Positions 8,246-16,752 of a stretch of DNA of 50,774 nucleotides are shown here, in pieces. The notes below the pieces were generated by a model. The model was not told the origin of the DNA. It saw only the letters and a list, made by a program, of their open reading frames with translations, and made no database searches. The translations under genes were made by a program, and so were the position numbers. The stretch is from contig NZ_LJRO01000353.1 of assembly GCF_001401155.1 (NCBI RefSeq), positions 1-50,774 on the forward strand. Reading direction: 5' to 3'. The DNA comes from Pseudomonas tremae (lineage in GTDB: Bacteria; Pseudomonadota; Gammaproteobacteria; Pseudomonadales; Pseudomonadaceae). The first letter of the stretch is position 1; the number at the start of each line of letters is the position of its first letter.

Positions 8246-8268
8246 GCGGCCCCGTTTCATGGGGCCGC
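8246..8268. terminator. GC-rich hairpin after the SDR gene
   Basis: The stem gcggcccc/ggggccgc with loop gtttcat lies just downstream of the minus-strand SDR gene. It is a strong stem, but no clear T-tract follows, so factor-independent termination is uncertain. Confidence 0.4.
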
Positions 8269-8282
8269 CTGTCTCGGGGCGA

Positions 8283-9032
8283 TCAGGCGCTGAAGCCGCC
8301 GTCGATGGTCAGGCTGGCGCCTGTGATGAAGCCAGCTTCAGGGCCGGCGAGGTAGGCAACAAAGCTGGCGATTTCTTCGCTTGTGCCGTAGCGGGGGAGC
8401 GCCATCAGCGCTTTCAGGCTTTCGGCGAATTCGCCTTGCGCCGGGTTCATGTCGGTGTCGACCGGGCCGGGCTGTACGTTGTTGACGGTGATGCCTTGCG
8501 GACCGAGGTCGCGGGCCATGCCTTTGGTGAGACCGATCAGGGCCGATTTGCTCATGGCATAGGTCGCGCCGCCGGCAAAGGGCATGCGGTCGGCGTTGGT
8601 GCTGCCGATGTTGATGATACGGCTGCCTTCCTCCATATGCCGGGCGGCTTCCTGACTGGCGATGAACACGCTGCGTACGTTGATGGCCAGCGTCCTGTCA
8701 AAATCCTCCATGCTGAATTCGTTGAGCGGGGCAATCGCCAGCACGCCTGCGTTATTGACCAGGATGTCCAGTCTGCCAAGGGTTTCGGCGGTTGTCTGCA
8801 CCGCCTGGCGCAGAGCTTTCTCGTCAGCGCTGTCGGCATGAATAGCCAGTGCTCTTCCGCCGTTGGCATTGATGCTGTCTTGAATTTCCAGCGCATTGAC
8901 TTCGGAGTTGGCATAGGTAAATGCCACTGCGGCGCCGTCTTTGGCCAGTCGCCGCACGATGGCTGCACCGATGCCACGTGAGCCGCCTTGCACCAGCGCT
9001 ACTTTGCCAGCGAGTTTGAGGTGTTCGATCAT
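8283..9032 (-). CDS. SDR family NAD(P)-dependent oxidoreductase
   Basis: A 249-residue classical short-chain dehydrogenase/reductase. The nucleotide-binding motif is GGSRGIGAAIVRRLA at about residues 16-30 and the structural motif is NNAG. The catalytic pair is in TYAMSK (YxxxK), with a preceding serine in NIGSTN. The C-terminus ending in TGASLTIDGGFSA is typical of the 3-oxoacyl-ACP-reductase-like (FabG-like) group. Substrate cannot be read from sequence; many stand-alone members reduce small ketones or quinones. It is divergent from the isochorismatase-family gene, sharing a 113-bp intergenic region. Confidence 0.9.
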   Translation of the reverse strand: MIEHLKLAGKVALVQGGSRGIGAAIVRRLAKDGAAVAFTYANSEVNALEIQDSINANGGRALAIHADSADEKALRQAVQTTAETLGRLDILVNNAGVLAIAPLNEFSMEDFDRTLAINVRSVFIASQEAARHMEEGSRIINIGSTNADRMPFAGGATYAMSKSALIGLTKGMARDLGPQGITVNNVQPGPVDTDMNPAQGEFAESLKALMALPRYGTSEEIASFVAYLAGPEAGFITGASLTIDGGFSA

Positions 9033-9145
9033 GGTGTTCTCCTGTTGGGCCGGTCTCGGGCAAGCCTTGGCTTGTCGACGATTGCGACCAGAATAGACCC
9101 TGATTGCGATAGTCTTGCTGAACCAAAAGTTCGGACTGATTCATC

Positions 9146-9712
9146 ATGGATATTCAAGGCAACTGCGCGTTGATCCTGATCGACCTGCAACAGGGCATCA
9201 ATCACCCCAAGCTCGGGCGGCGCAATAACCCGCAGGCAGAGACGCATATCAGCGCGCTGCTTGACGCTTGGCGGCATTGCGGACGCCCGGTGATCCACGT
9301 GCGACATTTTTCGACATCGCCTGAGTCGGTGTTCTGGCCTGAGCAGTCTGGCGTCGAGTATCAATCGGCATTTCTGCCAAACGCCGATGAGCGTGAGCTG
9401 AGCAAGCAGGTGCCTGACGCATTTTGCGGGTCGTTTCTGGAGATGTGGCTGCGTTCTGACGGGATCAGGCAGGTGGTGATCGCGGGCGTGGTGACCAACA
9501 ACTCCGTCGAATCTACTGCGCGCAGCGGTGGCAATCTGGGCTTTGAGGTGGTGGTGGCGCATGACGCCTGTTTCACCTTCGACCAAAAGGACTTCTTCGG
9601 CACGCCGCGCAGTGCCGAAGAGGTGCATGCGATGTCTCTGGCCAATCTGCACGGCGAATACGCCACGGTCTTGTCCACGGCGCAGATTCTTCAGTCCGTC
9701 ACTGGAGAATAA
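9146..9712 (+). CDS. Isochorismatase-fold hydrolase with serine at the nucleophile position
   Basis: A 188-residue isochorismatase/cysteine-hydrolase fold protein. Asp13 in LILIDLQQG and Lys87 in LSKQVPDAF match two members of the usual Asp-Lys-Cys triad. At the nucleophile position the motif GVVTNNSVESTAR has Ser120 instead of Cys. Ser-containing variants of this motif exist in the family, and their chemistry is less well defined than that of nicotinamidases. The gene is divergent from the SDR oxidoreductase. The start at 9146 agrees with the conserved N-terminal strand. Confidence 0.85.
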   Translation: MDIQGNCALILIDLQQGINHPKLGRRNNPQAETHISALLDAWRHCGRPVIHVRHFSTSPESVFWPEQSGVEYQSAFLPNADERELSKQVPDAFCGSFLEMWLRSDGIRQVVIAGVVTNNSVESTARSGGNLGFEVVVAHDACFTFDQKDFFGTPRSAEEVHAMSLANLHGEYATVLSTAQILQSVTGE

Positions 9713-9727
9713 GCGCTTCGGGTCAGG

Positions 9728-12484
9728 TCACTTTCGGGTCTTTTTCGGCGCTGCGGGCAGCGGTGCGAAAAGGGCCTGCAGGTCTTCGTCGCGCAGCTTC
9801 CAGTCGCCGCTGGTTCGGCCGTCCAGCACGCCGGCTGCCAGTGCCGATTTTTCCCGTTGCAGGCGCTGGATTTTCTCTTCCACGGTGCCGCGCGCTATCA
9901 TTTTGTAAACGAATACCGGCTTGTCCTGGCCGATGCGATAAGCGCGGTCAGTGGCCTGGTTTTCTGCTGCCGGGTTCCACCAGGGGTCGTAATGGATCAC
10001 GGTGTCGGCGGCGGTCAGGTTGAGGCCGGTACCGCCGGCTTTCAGGCTGATCAGGAAGATGGGCAGCTTGCCGCTCTGGAAGTCGTGAATCGGTGTGCGT
10101 CGGTCACGCGTCGAGCCGGTCAGCAATGCGTAGGCAATGCCGCGCTGTTTCAGCTCTTCTTCGATCAGGCTGAGCATCGAGGTGAACTGGGAGAACAGCA
10201 GAATCTTGCGACCTTCGGCCAACAATTCCTCGAACATCTCCATCAGGCTGTTGAGCTTGCCCGAGGTGCCTTGCTTGCTGTTGGCCGGCATGTCCTGATT
10301 GACCAGTCGCAGGTCGCAGCACACCTGACGCAGCTTGAGCAGCGCCTCGAGAATGATGATCTGGCTGCGCGCCACGCCCTTGCGGGTGATCTCGTCTCTG
10401 ACCTTTTTGTCCATCGCCAGACGCACGGTTTCATATACGTCGCGCTGTGCGTCGTTAAGGTCTACCCAGTGAATGATCTCGGTCTTGGGTGGCAGCTCGG
10501 TCGCCACCTGCTCTTTGGTGCGGCGCAGCAGGAACGGCTTGATGCGCGCATTCAGGTGATGCAGGCGATCCTGGTTGCCGTGTTTTTCAATGGCCGTACG
10601 GTAGTTGCTGTTGAATTCCTTGCTGTTGCCCAGCCAGCCGGGCATGAGGAAGTGAAACAGTGACCACAGCTCGCCCAGGTGGTTTTCCAGCGGCGTGCCG
10701 CTCAGGCACAGGCGCTGACGTGCATTGAGGTTGCGTGCAGCCTGGGCAGCCTTGCTATTGGGGTTCTTGATGTACTGCGCTTCATCGAGAATCAGCACGT
10801 GGAAGGGCTGCTTTTCAAGCAGCTCAAGGTCCCTTGGCAGCAGCGCATAGGTGGTCAGAATCAGGTCGTAATCCTGCAGGTTGCCTGCGTCCTGATGACG
10901 ATTGGCACCATACAGCGCCAGCACCTTGAGGTCTGGCGTAAAGTGCTCGGCTTCGTCCAGCCAATTGGGGATCAGGCTGGTCGGCATGACCGCTAGCGCA
11001 GGTCGGTCGAGGCGTCCGGCCTGTTTCTCCATCAACAGATGCGCCAGGGTCTGCAGCGTTTTGCCCAGGCCCATGTCATCCGCCAGTACGCCGCCCACTT
11101 CCAGCTCGCGCAACGACTGCATCCAGCTGAGACCTTCCAGCTGATAGGGCCGCAACGTGGCGTTCAGGCCATCGGGCAGGCTGACCGGTGCGTCCTTGAT
11201 GTTGATCAGGCGCTCGGCAAAATGGCGCAGACGGTCGCCGCCCTGCCAGGTCAGCGGCAGGTCTTCAAGCTGGGTCAGGCGTGCAGCATCGGCCTTGCTC
11301 ATGCGCAGCGCGTTGTTGCCGTCCTGACGCCAGTAGAAATCACCCAGCGTCGCCAGCACCGGCTTGAGCCGGCCGTAGGGCAGGGCGATCTGCACCGGGC
11401 TGCCGCCGCTCTGGGTGAAATGGTTGAGCTGCACCAGCAATTGTTCTTCGTCGCCGCGTTTGGCCACGGCGGTAGGGCTCATCAGTTCGGGATGGCTGCG
11501 AATCAGGTTGATCAGGATCGGCAGCAGGCTCAGGCGCTCGCCGTTGACGATAATGCCCAGTTCCAGGTCGAACCAGTCGCGCTCGTTTTCTTCGTCGATT
11601 ACCGCGTACCAGTCTTCCACTGGCGTGACATCGAAGCCGAACTCTTCCTGAATCTCGATTTCCCAGCCTTGCTCACGCAGCCGGGGCAGGTCGTCGAGTA
11701 CGAAATGCAGCCATGCCTTGTCGTTGGGCAGTTCGTACATGTCACCAGCGCTGTCAGGCAACGCCTTGCTCTGCCGGGTTGCGACCTTGAAGCCCAGATC
11801 GGCGAGTTCCTGACGCAGCTGCCGTTCCTTCTCGCCCTGGCGACGTATGCGCAGCGTTTCGGTTTCGGTGTGTTCGATGATGTCGCTTTTCTGGTTGACC
11901 AGATCACTGCCCAGCGAACTGACCAGAATGCTCACGTTGGTGGTGCCGACCGCGTAGTGCTTGCCGTAGGCAAATGCCAGTGCGGCGCGATGCTGGATGT
12001 GTCGCTGCATGCGGCCGTTACGTGGCTCGTAGGCACTGAACTCGATGCTCGCCAGTATCAGTCTGGGGCGAGGTTGCAGGTCATCGATCAAGCGCTCCGG
12101 CAGTTTGAGTCGTTGCACTGCCTGCTGTTCGACCTGTTGCTCTATCTCCCGCTGGTGCGAACTCAGAGCGGCCTGTAACAGTGGCCGGTTTTCCGGGTCC
12201 TGAAGAAAGAGCATCGCTGCCACGCAATGTTTGCAGTCGTTGCGAACCGGGCAGGTGCATTTGCAGGTCAGGAAGTTCTTGTAGCGATCAGGGTCTTTGA
12301 ACAGCAGGGTCTGGGTATAGATCTGCAGGCCAGAGCCCCGGCATGCAGTACGGATGATCTGCGGGCTGGAGTCTTCCAGCACGATGCGTTTTTGCCGGGC
12401 ATAGTCACGCCCTCGCTCAAGCGTTCGATCGTGGAATAAGTCTGTCCAGGCCGCGGCCAGGACTTTTTCAAGGATGGACGACAA
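9728..12484 (-). CDS. SNF2-family DEAD/DEAH-box helicase with SWIM zinc finger
   Basis: A 918-residue protein of the SNF2/Swi2 superfamily. The N-terminus holds a SWIM zinc-binding motif (CxC...CxH at about residues 76-86, in CTCPVRNDCKHC). After a variable region come the ATPase lobe 1 with Walker A DDMGLGKT (about residue 470) and the DEAQ box (about 565), then lobe 2 with LFSQFTSML and the DPWWNP...QATDRAYRIGQ motif VI. Such proteins translocate on double-stranded DNA and remodel protein-DNA complexes; the SWIM finger is expected to bind DNA or protein. It is not RapA, which is longer and has other accessory domains. It lies 16 bp from the convergent isochorismatase-like gene. Confidence 0.9.
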   Translation of the reverse strand: MSSILEKVLAAAWTDLFHDRTLERGRDYARQKRIVLEDSSPQIIRTACRGSGLQIYTQTLLFKDPDRYKNFLTCKCTCPVRNDCKHCVAAMLFLQDPENRPLLQAALSSHQREIEQQVEQQAVQRLKLPERLIDDLQPRPRLILASIEFSAYEPRNGRMQRHIQHRAALAFAYGKHYAVGTTNVSILVSSLGSDLVNQKSDIIEHTETETLRIRRQGEKERQLRQELADLGFKVATRQSKALPDSAGDMYELPNDKAWLHFVLDDLPRLREQGWEIEIQEEFGFDVTPVEDWYAVIDEENERDWFDLELGIIVNGERLSLLPILINLIRSHPELMSPTAVAKRGDEEQLLVQLNHFTQSGGSPVQIALPYGRLKPVLATLGDFYWRQDGNNALRMSKADAARLTQLEDLPLTWQGGDRLRHFAERLINIKDAPVSLPDGLNATLRPYQLEGLSWMQSLRELEVGGVLADDMGLGKTLQTLAHLLMEKQAGRLDRPALAVMPTSLIPNWLDEAEHFTPDLKVLALYGANRHQDAGNLQDYDLILTTYALLPRDLELLEKQPFHVLILDEAQYIKNPNSKAAQAARNLNARQRLCLSGTPLENHLGELWSLFHFLMPGWLGNSKEFNSNYRTAIEKHGNQDRLHHLNARIKPFLLRRTKEQVATELPPKTEIIHWVDLNDAQRDVYETVRLAMDKKVRDEITRKGVARSQIIILEALLKLRQVCCDLRLVNQDMPANSKQGTSGKLNSLMEMFEELLAEGRKILLFSQFTSMLSLIEEELKQRGIAYALLTGSTRDRRTPIHDFQSGKLPIFLISLKAGGTGLNLTAADTVIHYDPWWNPAAENQATDRAYRIGQDKPVFVYKMIARGTVEEKIQRLQREKSALAAGVLDGRTSGDWKLRDEDLQALFAPLPAAPKKTRK

Positions 12485-12502
12485 GTTTTAAAAAGCCCTA
12501 CG

Positions 12503-12545
12503 CCGCAGCGATACTCAAAAGAAAGGGAGCGCCGCAGCGTCCCTT
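12503..12545 (-). terminator. Possible weak terminator after csiV
   Basis: On the minus strand the short stem aaggga/tccctt is followed by tcttttg. It lies between csiV and the SWIM helicase gene. The stem is only 6 bp, so it is a weak call. Confidence 0.3.
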
Positions 12546-12559
12546 GCGTACGTAAAAAA

Positions 12560-13084
12560 TCAAAGAGGAGAAACCTTGATCAGCAACGCGAGGTTGCCAT
12601 TATCCAGATAGGTCAGCTCGCCATTTTTCACCCTGGCGGTCTGCTTCAGCCGTTCGCTGCTGATGACCACGCCGTGCGGGTCCAGCTGATTGACCCAGAA
12701 TTGCGCATCGATATCAGTGAAGCGCGCCAAGGCGAGAGTCACGGTGCCCTCGATAGGGAAATGCCCGAGTTTCTCTTCACCGCTGGTCACCGCCATTTTG
12801 CCGGGCTCGGTGCCGATGTTCTGCTGCCAGGCGCGCTGCATCAGCACGTCATAGCCGCCGCTGCCTTGAAGTTTACCCGCCAGATCCATCAGCGCGGGGC
12901 TTCGTTCATTGCCCGAGTCGATTCTCTGCGCGCCATTGTCCCAGTTTTCCGGCACGCGCTGGCGGGTCGAGGCGGGTTCGCCATGTTGGCGAAACAGCAG
13001 GACCTCGACCTGATACAGGCCGTCCGCGAACGCTGTCGGGGCGACCAGCGTCAGCAGCAGGATCAATGAACGGAACAAAAGCAT
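12560..13084 (-). CDS. csiV: CsiV family protein
   Basis: A 174-residue exported protein. Its signal peptide is MLLFRSLILLLTLVAPTAFA, followed by DGLYQVEVLLFRQHGE, the characteristic start of the CsiV family. The ATG at 13084 is chosen over a TTG at 13099 because it directly begins the signal peptide and has gaagga as ribosome-binding site 7-12 bases upstream. The gene starts 11 bp after the mfd stop codon, and this mfd-csiV order is standard in Pseudomonas. CsiV was named from Shewanella, where it is linked to cell-shape and membrane integrity; its biochemical role is not known here. Confidence 0.8.
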   Translation of the reverse strand: MLLFRSLILLLTLVAPTAFADGLYQVEVLLFRQHGEPASTRQRVPENWDNGAQRIDSGNERSPALMDLAGKLQGSGGYDVLMQRAWQQNIGTEPGKMAVTSGEEKLGHFPIEGTVTLALARFTDIDAQFWVNQLDPHGVVISSERLKQTARVKNGELTYLDNGNLALLIKVSPL

Positions 13085-13095
13085 GCGTGAATCCT

Positions 13096-16000
13096 TCAAG
13101 CAGTTTTCGGGGTCAGGCGCTCAAACAGCGCTTCGATCGTATTGAAGCGCTCTTCCGGACGCTCCATTGGCACCATGAATTTGAACAGTGTGGCACCCTC
13201 GAACTTGTAGCGGTTGGGCTGGCTCTGGATCAGCTTGATCAGCGTCAGCGGGTCAACCGGGGTATCGGCCGCGAACTCGATACGGCCACCCTGGGGACCC
13301 GCGTCGACTTTCTTGATACCCAATTGTTCGGCCTGCAACTTGAGCAGCGTGATCCGGACCAGATGCTTGGTCGGCTCTGGCAGCAGACCGAATCGGTCGA
13401 TCATTTCGACTTGCAGGTCCTTCAGCGCGTCTTCGTCTGCCGCGTTGGCAATGCGCTTGTAGAGAATCAGGCGGGTGTGTACGTCTGGCAGGTAGGCTTC
13501 CGGGATCAGGGCCGGCACGCGCAGGTTTATTTCCGGACCGCCGCCCAGCGGTTGATCAAGGTTAGGCTGTTCGCCCTTGCGGATGGCCTTGACCGCACGC
13601 TCGAGCATCTCCATGTACAGCGTAAAGCCCACTGCCTGGATCTGCCCGCTCTGGCCGTCACCCAGCAGCTCACCTGCGCCGCGGATTTCCAGGTCATTGG
13701 TGGCAAGCACGAAGCCTGCGCCGAGGTCCTGAGTATTGGCGATTGCTTCCAGGCGCTTTTCGGCGTCATGGGTGATCTGCTTGCGCGGTGGGGTCAGCAG
13801 GTAGGCATAGGCCTGGTGGTGACTGCGCCCGACGCGACCGCGCAACTGGTGCAACTGAGCCAGGCCGAACTTGTCCGCGCGTTCGATGATGATGGTGTTG
13901 GCGCTCGGCACGTCGATACCGGTTTCGATGATGGTCGAGGCGATCAGCACATTGAAGCGCTTGTGGTAGAAGTCGCTCATGACCTGCTCGAGATCACGTT
14001 CGCGCATCTGCCCGTGGCCGATGCCGATACGCGCTTCCGGCACCAGTTCGGCCAGGTCTGCCGCGCATTTCTCGATGGTCTTGACGTCGTTGTGCAGGTA
14101 ATAGACTTGCCCGCCGCGCAGTAACTCGCGCAGCAGGGCTTCCTTGATCGTCGGTTTGTTCTGCTCCATGACGAAGGTGCGTACCGACAGCCTGCGCGCC
14201 GGTGGCGTGGCGATGATCGACAGATCACGCATGCCCGACACGGCCATGTTCAGGGTGCGCGGGATCGGTGTTGCGGTCAGGGTCAGAATGTCGACTTCGC
14301 TGCGCAGCGCCTTGAGCTGTTCTTTCTGGCGAACGCCGAAGCGGTGTTCTTCGTCGATGATCACCAGACCGAGGTTTTTGATCTTCACGTCGTCCTGCAG
14401 CAGCTTGTGCGTGCCGATGACGATGTCGATCTTGCCTTCTGCCAGATCGGCAACGGCAGCACTGACTTCCTTGGCGGATTTGAAGCGGCTCATCACCTCT
14501 ACAGTTACCGGCCAGTCGGCAAAACGGTCGCGAAAACTGTTGTAGTGCTGCTGGGCGAGAAGTGTGGTGGGCACCAGGATTGCGACCTGACGCCCGCCGT
14601 GAACGGCAATGAATGCGGCACGCATGGCCACTTCGGTCTTACCGAAGCCCACGTCGCCGCACACCAGTCGGTCCATCGGTTTGGGCGCCAGCATGTCGGC
14701 GCGCACGGCTTCGATGGTGGTCTGCTGGTCCGGAGTTTCCTCGAACGGAAAACCGGCACTGAACGTTGCGTAATCGGCTTTCGGGTCGGCGAACGCATAG
14801 CCTTCGCGGGCGGCGCGGCGCGCATAGATATCGAGCAATTCGGCCGCCACGTCTCGGACCTGTTCGGCTGCCTTGCGTTTGGCCTTCTGCCAGGTTTCCG
14901 AGCCCAGCCGGTGTAACGGCGCCATCTCGTCATCGCTGCCTGTATAGCGTGCGATCAGGTGCAGGTTGGCGACCGGTACGTAAAGCTTGGCGTCCTCGGC
15001 GTAGGCCAGCATCAGAAATTCAGCGACCTGGTTCTCGACTTCCAGCGTCGCGAGTCCCAGATAACGACCGACACCATGATCGATATGCACCACCGGCGCG
15101 CCTTCGCGCAGCTCGGTCAGGTTCTTGATCACGGCATCGTTGTTGCCGCCGTCGGTGCGTTTTTCACGGCGCCGACGCTGCATCACGCGTTGACCGAACA
15201 GCGGGCTTTCCGCAACCAGCGCCAGCGCAGGCTGTTCAAGCAGCAGGCCGTCGTCCAGCGGTGCGATGGTGATTGCCAGGCGGTCTTTGCCGTCGACAAA
15301 ATCGAGCCAGCTGTCGACCGTTTTCGGGCGCAGCTTCAGGCGCTCGAGCAGTTCCAGCAGCACTTCACGACGTCCGGCGGATTCGGCGGTGAACAGCACG
15401 CGACCGGGGAACTCGTCGAGGAATTTCGATAATGCCGCCAATGGCTGGGTGGCCTTGGCTTCGATGGACAGGTCTGGCAGAACCTGCGCAGGAAAGCGTT
15501 CGCGTCCGGCGCCGGCGTCTACGTCCTGCTGGCTCGCCACCACGCGCGGCCAGTTCTTCAGGCGCGCGAAGCAGTCTTCCACCGGCAGGAACAACTCGGC
15601 CGGAGGCAGCAGCGGACGGGTCGGATCGACGCGACGCTCTTCGTAACGATTGCGCACGTCGTTCCAGAAGTTCTCTGCTGCCTGCTCGATGCCTGGCAGC
15701 GAGAACACTTGGGTGTCCTGCGGCAGGTAATCGAACAAGGTCGAGGTTTCTTCGAAGAACAGCGGTATGTAGTACTCGATGCCGGCCGGGGTAATGCCGC
15801 TGCTCAAGTCCTGAAAGATCGGGCTGCGTCGGAAGTCGACATCGAAGCGCTCGCGAAAGCGCGCCTTGAAGCGCGTGACTTCCTCTTTCTGCAGCGGAAA
15901 TTCGCGGGCCGGCAACAGACGCACCGATTCGACCTTGTCGATGGAGCGTTGGGTGTCCGGGTCAAAGGTGCGCAGGGTTTCGATCTCGTCATCGAACAGG

Positions 16001-16548
16001 TCGATGCGAAACGGCAGCTTGCTGCCCATCGGGAACAGATCGATCAGCGCCCCACGAACAGTGAACTCGCCGTGCTCGTAAACCGTGTCCACATAGCGGT
16101 AGCCGCTGGCTTCCAGACGGGTGCGCATGGCGTCCACGTCGAGCTTCTGACCGACATCCAGCACCAGGCTGCTGCCAAGCAGGAATTTGGTCGGCGCGAG
16201 TCTGTGTAGGGCCGTGGTAATAGGTACTACCAAAACGCCATGCTCCAGCTCCGGCAAGCGGTAAAGGCTGGCGATACGCTGGGAAATGATGTCCTGATGC
16301 GGCGAAAACAAGTCGTAGGGCAGGGTTTCCCAGTCCGGGAAGTGCAGCACCGGTAGCGTGGGGGCGAAAAACTTCAGCTCTTGCTCAAGACGCTCGGCGC
16401 TTTGGCTGTCGGCGGTCAAAAGCAGGGTGAAGCGCTTGGCTGCGCTGGCGGCCTCGGCAATGGCCAGGCTCAGTGCAGCACCGGGAAGGTTGCCCCAGTG
16501 TTGTTTGCCTGCAGCGGCAGAAAGATGCGGTAGACGCAGAACGGGCAC
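13096..16548 (-). CDS. mfd: Transcription-repair coupling factor Mfd
   Basis: An 1150-residue Mfd. It removes RNA polymerase stalled at lesions and recruits UvrA to start nucleotide excision repair. The N-terminus is UvrB-like (domain contacting UvrA), with LHFPDWETLPYD in the first 75 residues. An RNA-polymerase-interacting region follows (HIDHGVGRYLGL). The RecG-like translocase has Walker A CGDVGFGKTE at about residue 632, the DEEH box at about 733, and the GRVGRSHHQAYAYLL motif. The C-terminal domain (ADKFGL..., ...LLPEPTKHL) is complete. It starts with GTG at 16548. Length matches the family. It forms an operon with csiV and is divergent from the GAPDH gene. Confidence 0.97.
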   Translation of the reverse strand: MPVLRLPHLSAAAGKQHWGNLPGAALSLAIAEAASAAKRFTLLLTADSQSAERLEQELKFFAPTLPVLHFPDWETLPYDLFSPHQDIISQRIASLYRLPELEHGVLVVPITTALHRLAPTKFLLGSSLVLDVGQKLDVDAMRTRLEASGYRYVDTVYEHGEFTVRGALIDLFPMGSKLPFRIDLFDDEIETLRTFDPDTQRSIDKVESVRLLPAREFPLQKEEVTRFKARFRERFDVDFRRSPIFQDLSSGITPAGIEYYIPLFFEETSTLFDYLPQDTQVFSLPGIEQAAENFWNDVRNRYEERRVDPTRPLLPPAELFLPVEDCFARLKNWPRVVASQQDVDAGAGRERFPAQVLPDLSIEAKATQPLAALSKFLDEFPGRVLFTAESAGRREVLLELLERLKLRPKTVDSWLDFVDGKDRLAITIAPLDDGLLLEQPALALVAESPLFGQRVMQRRRREKRTDGGNNDAVIKNLTELREGAPVVHIDHGVGRYLGLATLEVENQVAEFLMLAYAEDAKLYVPVANLHLIARYTGSDDEMAPLHRLGSETWQKAKRKAAEQVRDVAAELLDIYARRAAREGYAFADPKADYATFSAGFPFEETPDQQTTIEAVRADMLAPKPMDRLVCGDVGFGKTEVAMRAAFIAVHGGRQVAILVPTTLLAQQHYNSFRDRFADWPVTVEVMSRFKSAKEVSAAVADLAEGKIDIVIGTHKLLQDDVKIKNLGLVIIDEEHRFGVRQKEQLKALRSEVDILTLTATPIPRTLNMAVSGMRDLSIIATPPARRLSVRTFVMEQNKPTIKEALLRELLRGGQVYYLHNDVKTIEKCAADLAELVPEARIGIGHGQMRERDLEQVMSDFYHKRFNVLIASTIIETGIDVPSANTIIIERADKFGLAQLHQLRGRVGRSHHQAYAYLLTPPRKQITHDAEKRLEAIANTQDLGAGFVLATNDLEIRGAGELLGDGQSGQIQAVGFTLYMEMLERAVKAIRKGEQPNLDQPLGGGPEINLRVPALIPEAYLPDVHTRLILYKRIANAADEDALKDLQVEMIDRFGLLPEPTKHLVRITLLKLQAEQLGIKKVDAGPQGGRIEFAADTPVDPLTLIKLIQSQPNRYKFEGATLFKFMVPMERPEERFNTIEALFERLTPKTA

Positions 16549-16684
16549 GGAAGGTCAGGCTCCAGGCGTTGCGACAGGGGCGGCGATTGTAACGGGGGAA
16601 GGTGGTGGCTGTCAGTTTTCCAGCGTGTTACCTGATATTTACGGCCAGAAATTATGTAGTGCCGGCTGATCTGACAGCCGCGCA

Positions 16685-16713
16685 TTGCTCATAAACACTG
16701 GCGCGGTCATAAT
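16685..16713 (+). promoter_or_regulatory. Sigma-70-type promoter of the GAPDH gene
   Basis: A -35 element ttgctc and a -10 element cataat are separated by 17 bases, 40 bases before the chosen GTG start. The spacing is ideal, and four of six bases in the -35 and five of six in the -10 match consensus. Confidence 0.5.
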
Positions 16714-16752
16714 GTAGCCCCTTTTTTCAGCCCCTACATGTGGAAGGTTCCC

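Noticed and set aside
11039..12178. 379-residue plus-strand frame opposite the SWIM helicase
   Set aside because: Antisense shadow of a conserved helicase with no start signal or family.
13066..14124. 352-residue plus-strand open frame inside mfd
   Set aside because: It is antisense to the conserved mfd C-terminal region; it has no RBS and no recognised domain.
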